NCBI GenBank assembly: GCA_964638875.1
Contig: CAZXBL010000014.1
Coordinates: 1-21,581 of the forward strand
Source: JALRHH01 sp964638875
Lineage (GTDB): Bacteria; Patescibacteriota; Saccharimonadia; Saccharimonadales; JALRHH01
Direction: 5' to 3'
DNA: 21,581 bases
The position numbers were made by a program, and so were the translations under genes. This document shows, piece by piece, positions 13,544 through 21,444 of the stretch (position 1 is the stretch's first letter; the number at the start of each line of letters is the position of its first letter). The notes under the pieces were generated by a model. It was not told the origin of the DNA. It searched no databases and saw only the letters and a program-made list of their open reading frames with translations.

Positions 13544-16399
13544 CTAGACCTTGTTAAGAGCTATGAAGAGTTGTTTGCCTTCAATGTTTACCTCTGTTGT
13601 ATAGGCTCCCTTGTTAGCCTCGCCTAACCTAGTAGCTAGTGTCTCGGATTTGATATCCTTATCAAACTCCTTGAGAGCCTGATTGAGCTCCTCGTCATCA
13701 GAGGTCAAACTGAGCAGTATCCTGTCATCTATGTTAAGCCCGGCTGCTTTGCGAGCACTCTGGACGTTTCTAACAACTTCGCGCATCAATCCTTCTCTTT
13801 TGAGTTCAGGCGTAACTTCTAAATCGAGCGTGACTTCGCTGCCTACCTTAACTGACTTAACGTTTAGCTCTTCGGTCAGAATATCTTCAAAATTAACAAA
13901 TTCACCAAGGCGGAGCACAGTAACACTTCTCAGTGGCTGACGAACCTTCAGTTTATTGGCTGCACGTTGGCTCAGCCCTTGGTTCACATAGTCCCGGACC
14001 TCTTCCATATCCTTAACCACTAACTCGTTGATGTGTCCGGTTGGGAGCCAGTCCTCTAAGTGAACGCTTTCACCCCCTGTTAGCTTCTGATACAGCTCTT
14101 CTGCTAAAAACGGCGTGAACGGTGCTAAAACGTAGCTGAGGCGTACCAGGACGTAATGTAGTGTCTTATATGCCATTGCTTTGTCAGCGTCATCCCCGCT
14201 TTTCCAAAAACGTCGACGGCTACGACGCACATACCAGTTAGAGGCATCATCTATAAATGGTAGTATTGGCTTGACCGCACTAGGTATGTCGTAGCGCTCC
14301 ATATTAGTATCCACCTCTGCTATAAGCTGATGCAGGCGGCTAATTACCCATTGATCGAGGGGATTCGTACAATCTTCTGATGGATCTATTAAGTTTCCAT
14401 CCCACTCCCAATTATCGACCTCGGCATACATTGTGAAGAAGTCATACATATTCCAGACCATACTGAGCTTGCGTGCCACGTCACTAACATCTTTATCCTG
14501 AAGCGAGAAGTCCTCGCCATTCAATAGTGGACTTTGTAAGAATAGAAAACGTAGTGAATCAGCCGAAAATTTATCCATCAGCTCGTTAGGATCGGTGTAA
14601 TTGCCATAGCTCTTGCTCATCTTACGACCGTCATTCCCAGCTAAGGTGCCGTGAACGATAGCGTTCTTGAACGGAACATTGCCGAAAAGCCCCACATTAA
14701 CGGCATTCATATAGTAAAACCATGCTCTAACTTGGGGCACGTACTCCACAATAAAATCGCCGGGAAAGTTATCTTCAAATTTTTGCTTGTTTTCAAATGG
14801 GTAATGAAACTGAGCAAACGGCATACTACCTGATTCAAACCAGCAGTCCATAACCTTGTCGATGCGTTTATACTCAAGACCATCAATCTCAAAAGTCACA
14901 TCATCTACCCAAGGGCGGTGGTAGTCTTCAAGTTCCACCCCTGATAAATCCTTTAATTCCGCATAACTACCAACAACCTTCACATGCTCATTGCCTTCAG
15001 CGTCCGTCGCCTTCCACACCGGCATTGCTGACGCCCAAAAACGGTCACGACTAATATTCCAATCCGGTGCGGTCTCAATAGTTTTCTCTGAACGCCCATG
15101 TTTGATATGTTCCGGGTACCAGTTAACACTGCTATTTTCCTCAAGCATCTCTGTTCGTTGCCCGTCTATATCCATGAACCAGCTTGGGTGGGCACGGTAC
15201 ATCAGTTTAGTACCGCATCGATGGCAATGAGGGTAACTATGAAGAATGTAGTCAATCTTCCACACAACACCTTGAGCGTGCAGGTCTTTAGCAATCTGCT
15301 TGTTGGTATCCCAGACGTAACTACCCTTCCAATCACTTTCGGTAAAGTGTCCGGTTTCGTCAATACTATGCACCACTGGGATTTGGTGCTGTCTAGCGAG
15401 CATAAAGTCTTCTTCACCGTAAGCAGGGGCTAGATGAACAATACCGGTACCCTCCTCTGCGCTTACATAATCGGCTGCCCAGACCTTATGTGCATTTTCG
15501 CCACGATCAACGAACAGTGGCTCGTAACTCTTACCGACGAGATCTTTCCCCTTTAGTTGCCGCACGACCTCATAATCAAGCGATTGGTGCTTCTCGTTCA
15601 CCAGTACTTTCTCGAGTAGCTCCCTAGCAAGCACAAATTGCTCTTCGCCCACCTTAACTTCTACATAGTGGAGGTCATTATTAACTGCCAGAGCTGTGTT
15701 AGCGGGCAGGGTCCAAGGGGTGGTGGTCCAGGCAAGCAACGTTACTCCGTCTTCAAGCTTGAACTTCACGTATACCGAGGGGTCGGTAACGTCTTGGTAG
15801 GCACCTGCGTCCATAGTCACCTCTGCTTTGGATAGCGGCGTAGCGTCTTGGGTACAGTACATAAGCACCTTTTCACCCTCGTATATTTTGCCCTTATCAT
15901 ATAGGTCCTTAAATGCCCACCAGACGGATTCCATGTATTCCTTATCCATGGTTCGGTAAGCACCCTTAAAATCTACCCAGCGACCGACACGGTCAATGAT
16001 GTCTTCCCATAGGGCACTTGTCTGAGTCATGTTTTCGCGTGTTGCAACAATATACTTCTCCAGACCGTAAGCTAAAACTTCTTCCTTACCTTTAATACCC
16101 AATTTCTTCTCTGTAAACGTTTCTGCAGGTAAACCATGACAGTCCCAGCCCCAAACCCGCTCTACTCGCTTACCTCTCATCGTCCAATAGCGTGGCACTG
16201 CATCCTTCACAATAGTAGTAAGTAGAGTACCGTGGTGCGGCACACCAGATATAAACGGGGGGCCGTCGTAGAAAACGTAGCTGTTGTCTTTGGACCGTTG
16301 CTCTATAGACTTTTCGAACGTTTTATTCTGTTTCCACTGTTGAACCAGGTCCTTCTCGTATTCAAGCGCTCGTCGACGTGTTCCTGATTTGAATTTCAT
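13544..16399 (-). CDS. ileS: Isoleucyl-tRNA synthetase, eukaryote-like type
   Basis: 951 residues; charges tRNA-Ile with isoleucine in the cytoplasm. The class I catalytic core is clear: GPPFISGVPHHGT at 46-58 in the HIGH position, then GWDCHGLPAE, and a perfect KMSKS at 593-597. The CP1 editing domain shows TTTPWTLPANTALAV. A zinc-knuckle-like pair C392/C395 (HCHRC) precedes the NWNISRDRFWA segment, and WYVRRSRRRFW marks the anticodon-binding region. The HIGH motif reads HHGT, with Thr in place of the final His. GWDCHGLP.E and overall length fit the IleRS2 group, many members of which are tolerant to mupirocin; resistance here is only an inference. The start is supported by AAGGAG 5 nt upstream of the ATG. 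It is preceded by a T-box-like leader and followed by rplU. Confidence 0.95.
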   Translation of the reverse strand: MKFKSGTRRRALEYEKDLVQQWKQNKTFEKSIEQRSKDNSYVFYDGPPFISGVPHHGTLLTTIVKDAVPRYWTMRGKRVERVWGWDCHGLPAETFTEKKLGIKGKEEVLAYGLEKYIVATRENMTQTSALWEDIIDRVGRWVDFKGAYRTMDKEYMESVWWAFKDLYDKGKIYEGEKVLMYCTQDATPLSKAEVTMDAGAYQDVTDPSVYVKFKLEDGVTLLAWTTTPWTLPANTALAVNNDLHYVEVKVGEEQFVLARELLEKVLVNEKHQSLDYEVVRQLKGKDLVGKSYEPLFVDRGENAHKVWAADYVSAEEGTGIVHLAPAYGEEDFMLARQHQIPVVHSIDETGHFTESDWKGSYVWDTNKQIAKDLHAQGVVWKIDYILHSYPHCHRCGTKLMYRAHPSWFMDIDGQRTEMLEENSSVNWYPEHIKHGRSEKTIETAPDWNISRDRFWASAMPVWKATDAEGNEHVKVVGSYAELKDLSGVELEDYHRPWVDDVTFEIDGLEYKRIDKVMDCWFESGSMPFAQFHYPFENKQKFEDNFPGDFIVEYVPQVRAWFYYMNAVNVGLFGNVPFKNAIVHGTLAGNDGRKMSKSYGNYTDPNELMDKFSADSLRFLFLQSPLLNGEDFSLQDKDVSDVARKLSMVWNMYDFFTMYAEVDNWEWDGNLIDPSEDCTNPLDQWVISRLHQLIAEVDTNMERYDIPSAVKPILPFIDDASNWYVRRSRRRFWKSGDDADKAMAYKTLHYVLVRLSYVLAPFTPFLAEELYQKLTGGESVHLEDWLPTGHINELVVKDMEEVRDYVNQGLSQRAANKLKVRQPLRSVTVLRLGEFVNFEDILTEELNVKSVKVGSEVTLDLEVTPELKREGLMREVVRNVQSARKAAGLNIDDRILLSLTSDDEELNQALKEFDKDIKSETLATRLGEANKGAYTTEVNIEGKQLFIALNKV

Positions 16400-16620
16400 C
16401 CTTGCTCCTTCTAAAACAAAAATCCCTATTTAGTCACTGGAATCCGCTGTATGCGGACGGTACCATCCAGTTTCTAAAAAGAGATTCTTCTTAGCGCTTA
16501 TTTATTCGATCTTACGCGTCGGTTACGGTGAGTTTTACTAGGGTTAACTGTTCTTCTCACTCCTTGTGGGTGATAGCCACTTCTTAAGCACTCTCGCATT
16601 GTGCTCAAACGGATTATGGC
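16400..16620 (-). promoter_or_regulatory. T-box riboswitch candidate in the ileS leader
   Basis: Leader of about 220 nt between the predicted start of transcription and the ileS ATG. At 16471-16436 the RNA folds as ACTGGA / 7-nt bulge TGGTACC / GTCCGC, loop ATACA, GCGGAT / TCCAGT. This is two 6-bp helices around the exact UGGNACC bulge by which T-box antiterminators pair with the NCCA end of uncharged tRNA; here N is U, matching discriminator A. Upstream, GCCAU/GUGGC and GAGCAC/GUGCUU (16620-16576) make a short Stem I-like hairpin. Candidate Ile specifier codons AUC lie in its internal loop (16614-16612) or at 16574-16572. Two output modes are possible: CTCTTTTT (16483-16476) can pair all eight bases of AGAAGGAG at the ribosome-binding site, or a weak GAUUCC/GGGAUU hairpin before a U-rich run could terminate. 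Confidence 0.75.
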
Positions 16621-16624
16621 TAGT

Positions 16625-16653
16625 ATTGTAGACCAATTTGCAACGATAATCAA
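16625..16653 (-). promoter_or_regulatory. Sigma70-type promoter of ileS
   Basis: On the minus strand TTGATT (16653-16648), a 17-nt spacer and TACAAT (16630-16625). Transcription would begin around 16620-16616, exactly at the start of the predicted Stem I. Confidence 0.7.
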
Positions 16654-16705
16654 CAACCTGTTAACACCAGAATTATTGCTTGTATGATCATTACTTTAAC
16701 TTAGC

Positions 16706-16734
16706 TTGTAATTACAGTGTTAACTACTTACAAT
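16706..16734 (+). promoter_or_regulatory. Sigma70-type promoter of the glycoside-hydrolase-like gene
   Basis: TTGTAA (16706-16711), a 17-nt spacer and TACAAT (16729-16734). Start near 16741 leaves a leader of about 23 nt without a Shine-Dalgarno motif. It diverges from the ileS promoter about 50 bp away. Confidence 0.6.
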
Positions 16735-16763
16735 AAGAGAAGTATTTAATCATAAAAACAAAC

Positions 16764-18137
16764 ATGCAAACAGAAAAAATACTACCCCTAAAGGCTCTTG
16801 TTATACGAACAAGGTATTTTTTCGCGTTCACTAATAAGCGGTTGATTATTGCTGGGTCCCTGTCATTTATTGTCATACTAGCAGGTGCATGGGTCGGCGC
16901 GTCTGCTCTGGTTGGTCGCCCATTAGCGCCACCAGTGATTAGTAAGCTCCTCCCGACATATCTGGGTGGTACCGGAAAAACGACTAATGATTCAAGTAAA
17001 GCTAGCCAAACAGATTCAACGAAAATATCTTCTGGTTCAAATAAAACTGATAGTACCAAGCCAGGCACAACCACCCCTAGTGGAACTACGAATAACCCTA
17101 CGGGTAGCAGCAGTGGTTCTGCAGAAACACCCAACTCGTCTACTCCCCCGCCAAGCTCTGGCAATCCTAGCAGTAACGGTCTGAAACCATATCCAAGAGG
17201 CCTCATTACAACCGACCCAACGACTATCAATTTGTACCCATATGCCACATACGTCACTATCAAATCAGTTGGCTGGCAGGACGTTGAATCATCACCTGGT
17301 AATTATAATTGGTCCATGATCGACAGTGTTATGAGCGCCACCTTGGCTAAAAACCCCAACGCTAAGTTTCGCATCAGGTTGTATGCTGGCCGCCAAGCAC
17401 CCACCTGGCTCAATAATGTCAGTGGTACTTGTGTGCAGGTTGATCCGGATAGCGCCAACGGCGCCAGTGGCTGTGTGCCGCGTTTTTGGACCGATGCATA
17501 TATAGATCGTTATGAAACGCTTATGAACGCCTTTGCGGCTAAGTATGAGCCAAATGCTGCCGTGGTTGATTTCGTTAACTCGGCCTGTTCAACTATCTTT
17601 GCAGAATCCTTTATTCTTGGTGCCGATGCAGCTAGTGTCGATCGGCTATGGCAGGCAGGCTTGACCGAAGCCGGACATCGAAATTGCTTAAACCGAACAA
17701 CCGCTAAAATGATGCAGGTCTTCCCTACTTCTCGGGTGACGGTCGCCGGACATGATAAATGGCAAATTGTAGAACAGGGTCCAAATGGCGCCGGCGACGG
17801 CAAACGAGCTGACAGTTGGGATAAGGAACGCGACTTATTAAACAGCTGGCGTACGAGCTACGGTTCCAAGCTCGTGGTAGAAGAACACGGGCTCGGGCCA
17901 ACAGATTACTGTGCACCAGGGCAGAACATCCTGACTGCCAGCTCTTTCTACTGCTGGTTTGCAAGTTTACCGGGACCAAAGGGCCTACAGTTTACCCTCA
18001 ACGGGGGCAGCATGGAACAAGCAGCCACGAATGGCGTTAATATGGGTGCGTGTTTCTTGGAATACGCAGCATTCCAGGCAATTTCCATGCCGAGACGCCA
18101 AGAAATCCACAACCAGCTGGTTGCTAACTGCAATTAG
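16764..18137 (+). CDS. Membrane-anchored glycoside-hydrolase-like protein
   Basis: 457 residues. A basic N-terminus and hydrophobic segment 27-49 anchor the protein with its C-terminus outside. About 68-140 is a flexible Ser/Thr/Pro/Gly-rich linker. The remaining 320 residues resemble TIM-barrel glycoside hydrolases: W.DVE...G.YNWS..D at 171-187 is the strand-helix motif seen in GH5/GH42-like enzymes, followed by KFRIRLYAG and an APTWL segment. Candidate catalytic acids are E281 (IFAESF) and E373 or E374 (VVEEHG), but the pairing is my guess and the substrate is unknown. Several cysteines (C223, C237, C275, C308, C383, C397, C430, C456) could form disulfides outside the cell. It is the only plus-strand gene here and has its own promoter. 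No ribosome-binding site is visible before the chosen ATG; AAAAACAAAC precedes it. Confidence 0.85.
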   Translation: MQTEKILPLKALVIRTRYFFAFTNKRLIIAGSLSFIVILAGAWVGASALVGRPLAPPVISKLLPTYLGGTGKTTNDSSKASQTDSTKISSGSNKTDSTKPGTTTPSGTTNNPTGSSSGSAETPNSSTPPPSSGNPSSNGLKPYPRGLITTDPTTINLYPYATYVTIKSVGWQDVESSPGNYNWSMIDSVMSATLAKNPNAKFRIRLYAGRQAPTWLNNVSGTCVQVDPDSANGASGCVPRFWTDAYIDRYETLMNAFAAKYEPNAAVVDFVNSACSTIFAESFILGADAASVDRLWQAGLTEAGHRNCLNRTTAKMMQVFPTSRVTVAGHDKWQIVEQGPNGAGDGKRADSWDKERDLLNSWRTSYGSKLVVEEHGLGPTDYCAPGQNILTASSFYCWFASLPGPKGLQFTLNGGSMEQAATNGVNMGACFLEYAAFQAISMPRRQEIHNQLVANCN

Positions 18138-18172
18138 GTATTAGCATAGTAATTGAAGTAGGGGTCTATCTG

Positions 18173-18436
18173 TTAGCCATGAGCAAAAGAAGCTACTTCT
18201 TGCATGAGAGGTAACTGCTCTCCTACCCAGTACTGAACTAGCTGCCCGTCTTCACGGGTCACCAACACCGCAGGGTGATTTGTAACGTCGTATGTTTTCA
18301 TCATGGCACTTCCTTCAGGAGTATCCACATTTACAAGCTGGGGCTGTATATTCTGCTGCCGGTCGATATCACGTACATACTCCTCAACAATACGAGCATG
18401 CTCTGAATTCGGACGGTAAATAATCATTACTTTCAT
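18173..18436 (-). CDS. Small thioredoxin-fold protein lacking cysteines
   Basis: 87 residues with the beta-alpha-beta pattern of a small thioredoxin/glutaredoxin fold: MKVMIIYRPNSEHARIVEEY at the start and TNHPAVLV (cis-proline position) at 52-59, then DGQLVQYWVG. The usual CXXC site is replaced by residues around PNSE and there is no cysteine anywhere, so it cannot be a dithiol reductant. It lies 87 bp downstream of nrdJ on the same strand, beyond a terminator. A TG-T-TAGAAT extended -10 at 18452-18444 would place the start of transcription almost at the ATG, suggesting a leaderless message. A second in-frame ATG lies three codons in. It could be a thioredoxin-fold scaffold or binding protein; its role is unknown. 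Confidence 0.8.
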   Translation of the reverse strand: MKVMIIYRPNSEHARIVEEYVRDIDRQQNIQPQLVNVDTPEGSAMMKTYDVTNHPAVLVTREDGQLVQYWVGEQLPLMQEVASFAHG

Positions 18437-18443
18437 TACTTAA

Positions 18444-18452
18444 ATTCTAACA
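18444..18452 (-). promoter_or_regulatory. Extended -10 promoter of the thioredoxin-fold gene
   Basis: TG-T-TAGAAT on the minus strand with only 7 nt between its end and the ATG at 18436; the -35 is poor. If it is used, the message starts at or within a base or two of the start codon. Confidence 0.4.
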
Positions 18453-18479
18453 TAAGCGGAGATGGGGTTGCACCAAATA

Positions 18480-18505
18480 AAAACGGGGATTTCTCCCCGC
18501 TTTTT
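18480..18505. terminator. Bidirectional intrinsic terminator after nrdJ
   Basis: CGGGGA (18484-18489), loop TTTC, TCCCCG (18494-18499), with an A run on the left and TTTTT on the right. On the minus strand it lies about 20 bp beyond the nrdJ stop and separates it from the thioredoxin-fold gene. Confidence 0.85.
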
Positions 18506-18523
18506 ACCTTAGAGGTGTAAATC

Positions 18524-21292
18524 CTAGCTACAGCCAGTTGTACTACCACACGAGGTACATACGTAGCAGCTGCCTGCTTTCTGCGTCTGATTTCCACAGT
18601 TGTAGCACAGCGGTGCATCAGTGTCAGTCTTGATAGACTTCTTTACTTCTGCTTTAGCTGGCTTTGGAGCCTCGGCAATAGGCGCTGGAGCAGCAACCGC
18701 GGCTATATCAGCTTTTACCTCTGCTACCGGTGCATCTAGTAAGCTTGTCTGCTCTTCTGGCATGTCTTCGATGGAAGCCAAACCAAGCTCAAGTCGGTCG
18801 TCAAATGACAGGTAGCTCAGCGCCAGGCGCTTGGCAACGTAATCCATCAGAGACGATGCGGTACGGATCTCTGGGTCATCTGTGATGCCAGATGGCGCAA
18901 ATGACATGCTGAGGAATGATTTAACGTAATCCTTCAGCGGTACACCAAATTGCAAACCGTGACTCAAGGCGATAGCTAGTGAGTCCATGAACCCAGATAG
19001 AGTAGAACCTTGTTTAGCAAGTCGCATGAACACTTCACCTGGAGTGCCATCCTCATATTCACCAACCGTCAGGTAGCCATGACTACCAGCGACAGTGAAT
19101 GAGAAGGTCTTTGAGTTACGAACCTTCGGTAGTTCGCGGCGAACGGCACCCCTAACGATAAACTTGTCGTTAAGTGATTCGATGCTCACATCCTCTTTCT
19201 TGTCGGCACCGTCTTTCTTAGCCATTGAAAGTGGCTGTGCGACTTTACAGTTGTCGCGATAGATAGCAACAGCCTTGAGCCCCATCTTCCATGAGTCAAT
19301 GTGAAGCTGTTCAACATCTTCAACAGTGGCTGACTCTGGCATGTTGACAGTCTTACTGATCGCACCAGAGATAAATGGCTGTACTGCTGCCATCATCTTG
19401 ACGTGGCCAAGATAGTGGATGGAGTTATCACCCATTGAACAAGCAAAGACATTTTCATGCTCTTTCTTGAGGTGAGGGGCACCTAATATAGTTTTTTCTA
19501 CATCAATGTAGTTAACAATATCGTCGACTTGTTCCTTGGTATAACCGAGTGCCTTCAGGGCACGAGGGACCGTCTGGTTGACGATACTCATCGTACCGCC
19601 ACCAACGAGCTTCTTGACCTTCACAAGACCGAGGTCTGGCTCAATTCCAGTAGTGTCACAGTCCATCATCAGACCGATGGTACCAGTTGGCGCCAGCACT
19701 GAAGCTTGGGAGTTACGAACACCGTATTGTGTACCGAACTCGACCGCTTCGTCCCAGGCAGTTGCAGCGGCGCTCAGGAGCTCCTCAGAGACCAAACTGG
19801 CGTCGATACTACGAACTGCTTCACGGTGTTGTTTAAGCACATTCAGCACGCCCTCACGGTCCTTGTGGAAGCCACTGAATGGACCAACGCGGTTAGCAAT
19901 CTTGGCACTCGTAGCGTATGAGTGACCAGTCATAAGAGCGGTGATGGCGGCAGCTTGTGCGCGACCTTCATCTGAATCGTATGGTAGACCTTGAGCCATC
20001 AGCAGTGCGCCGAGGTTAGCATAACCGATACCGAGTTCACGATACGCCTTGGCATTCTTGCCGATGTTCTCTGTTGGGTATTCACTATAACCCACCAGGA
20101 TTTCCTGAGCTGTAAAGATCAACTCAACGGTGTGTTTGAAGGCTTCAATGTCAAAGCTGAAGTCATCCTTCAGGTACTTGAGCAAGTTGATAGATGCCAA
20201 GTTACAGGCTGAGTTGTCGAGGTGCATGTACTCAGAGCAAGGGTTCGATGCATTTATACGACCAGCGTTTGGCGTGGTGTGCCAGTTGTTGATCGTAGTG
20301 TCAAACTGCATACCGGGGTCAGCACACTCCCATGCCGCTTCTGAGAATTGACGGAAAAGGTCACGAGCCCGAATAGTCTTCACTGTTTTGCCGGTAGTGA
20401 CAGCCTTCAGATCCCAGTTGTCGTCGTTTTCAACAGCTTGCATGAACTCATCGCTGACACGAACAGAATTGTTAGCGTTCTGGTACTGAATAGAGTGGAT
20501 GTCTTTACCATCCAAACTCATATCATAGCCAGCTTGTTCGAGAACACGTGCTTTACGTTCCTCGATTGCTTTACACCAGATGAATTCTTCTACATCCGGG
20601 TGATCAACGTTCAGGATGACCATCTTGGCAGCACGACGGGTCTTGCCACCACTTTTGATAGCTCCAGCTGAAGCATCAGCACCACGCATGAAACTCAAGG
20701 GGCCAGAGGCAGTACCTGCGCTCTTACCAAGCTTTTCTTTTGATGAACGAATGCCACTGAGGTTCAGCCCAGCACCGGATCCACCCTTGAAGACCATCCC
20801 TTCTTCGGTGTACCAATTGAGTATCGATGGCATTGTGTCCTCTACCTTGAGAATAAAACAGGCACTTGCCTGTTGAGCACGCTCTGGCGCACCAATGTTA
20901 AACCACACAGGTGAGTTAAAAGCTGCCCGCTGTGAGGCTAATACGTACTTAAGCTCTTCGCGGAAGTCCTCTGCTTCTGCGTCAGTTTCAAAATAACCTT
21001 CTTGTAGACCCTGCCGAGTAACCGTATCAACAACACGGTCAACCAGGCGTCGTAAGCTATCTTCACGTTCTGGCGTTCCAGGTGTACCACTGAAGTACTT
21101 CTGTGCCACGATGTTAATAGCGTTTAATGAAAATCCTTCTGGAAATTCAACACCGAGTTGTTCAAAAACTGGTTTACCAGTCATTGGATTCGTCAGAATT
21201 GAATCACGCTTGACCCACTTTAGGTGGTCATAGCCTTTGCTTTTGGGGGCAGTAAACAGACGCCTGTGCCCCAGGATAGTATTTTGTCCCAT
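18524..21292 (-). CDS. nrdJ: Adenosylcobalamin-dependent (class II) ribonucleotide reductase
   Basis: Reduces ribonucleotides to deoxyribonucleotides using a B12 radical. From the chosen ATG the protein is 922 residues. Family landmarks: KRDSILTNPMTGKPVFEQ and NIVAQKYF near the N-terminus, FKGGSGAGLNLSGIRS, the active-site loop NPCSE at 350-354 (Asn, Cys, Glu), LAPTGTIGLMMDCDTTGIEP, a TSCPD-type region (GSTLSGFMDSLAIALSHGLQ), and a C-terminal Cys-rich tail (C896, 899, 909, 912, 915, 921), likely a zinc ribbon plus redox pair. The frame stays open to a GTG at 21418, and another ATG is at 21382. I prefer 21292 because GAGG lies 5 nt upstream and family similarity begins just after it, while the upstream stretch is dominated by hairpins. 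It follows nrdR by 152 bp and ends at a terminator. No cobalamin riboswitch was seen. Confidence 0.93.
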   Translation of the reverse strand: MGQNTILGHRRLFTAPKSKGYDHLKWVKRDSILTNPMTGKPVFEQLGVEFPEGFSLNAINIVAQKYFSGTPGTPEREDSLRRLVDRVVDTVTRQGLQEGYFETDAEAEDFREELKYVLASQRAAFNSPVWFNIGAPERAQQASACFILKVEDTMPSILNWYTEEGMVFKGGSGAGLNLSGIRSSKEKLGKSAGTASGPLSFMRGADASAGAIKSGGKTRRAAKMVILNVDHPDVEEFIWCKAIEERKARVLEQAGYDMSLDGKDIHSIQYQNANNSVRVSDEFMQAVENDDNWDLKAVTTGKTVKTIRARDLFRQFSEAAWECADPGMQFDTTINNWHTTPNAGRINASNPCSEYMHLDNSACNLASINLLKYLKDDFSFDIEAFKHTVELIFTAQEILVGYSEYPTENIGKNAKAYRELGIGYANLGALLMAQGLPYDSDEGRAQAAAITALMTGHSYATSAKIANRVGPFSGFHKDREGVLNVLKQHREAVRSIDASLVSEELLSAAATAWDEAVEFGTQYGVRNSQASVLAPTGTIGLMMDCDTTGIEPDLGLVKVKKLVGGGTMSIVNQTVPRALKALGYTKEQVDDIVNYIDVEKTILGAPHLKKEHENVFACSMGDNSIHYLGHVKMMAAVQPFISGAISKTVNMPESATVEDVEQLHIDSWKMGLKAVAIYRDNCKVAQPLSMAKKDGADKKEDVSIESLNDKFIVRGAVRRELPKVRNSKTFSFTVAGSHGYLTVGEYEDGTPGEVFMRLAKQGSTLSGFMDSLAIALSHGLQFGVPLKDYVKSFLSMSFAPSGITDDPEIRTASSLMDYVAKRLALSYLSFDDRLELGLASIEDMPEEQTSLLDAPVAEVKADIAAVAAPAPIAEAPKPAKAEVKKSIKTDTDAPLCYNCGNQTQKAGSCYVCTSCGSTTGCS

Positions 21293-21329
21293 AGTACCCT
21301 CACTTATAGGTTTTAATATTAATTTTGCG

Positions 21330-21349
21330 TCTACCGGTATATCGGTAGA
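21330..21349 (-). repeat. Small hairpin in the nrdJ leader
   Basis: TCTACCG (21349-21343 on the minus strand), 6-nt loop and CGGTAGA (21336-21330). It lies about 40 nt before the preferred nrdJ start. No T run follows, so it is not a terminator. Confidence 0.4.
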
Positions 21350-21392
21350 AATATTTTTGTTTAGAGTCAGCGGGTCTCTCATTCCGCGCTTA

Positions 21393-21434
21393 GCTCTCCT
21401 CGACACTGGTGCCAACACCAGAACCGTGGAGAGC
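21393..21434 (-). promoter_or_regulatory. Strong hairpin in the nrdR-nrdJ intercistronic leader
   Basis: On the minus strand GCTCTCC (21434-21428) pairs with GGAGAGC (21399-21393) and CTGGTG (21421-21416) pairs with CACCAG (21411-21406) around a TTGG loop. The 6-by-6 stretch between gives four more pairs (two G.U) flanked by A.A and U.U mismatches, so the whole is a near-continuous 17-pair hairpin. It buries GAGGAG, which would be the ribosome-binding site for the ATG at 21382, and contains a 15-codon leader frame starting at 21436 (MALHGSGVGTSVEES) that ends on the 3' arm. No T run follows, so it is more likely a control or RNA-processing element than a terminator. Confidence 0.6.
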
Positions 21435-21444
21435 CATCAAGACC

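Noticed and set aside
16724..17263. Minus-strand 179-codon frame
   Set aside because: Lies antisense to the Ser/Thr/Pro linker and N-terminus of the glycoside-hydrolase-like gene; its Val/Pro/Leu-rich product reflects that composition.
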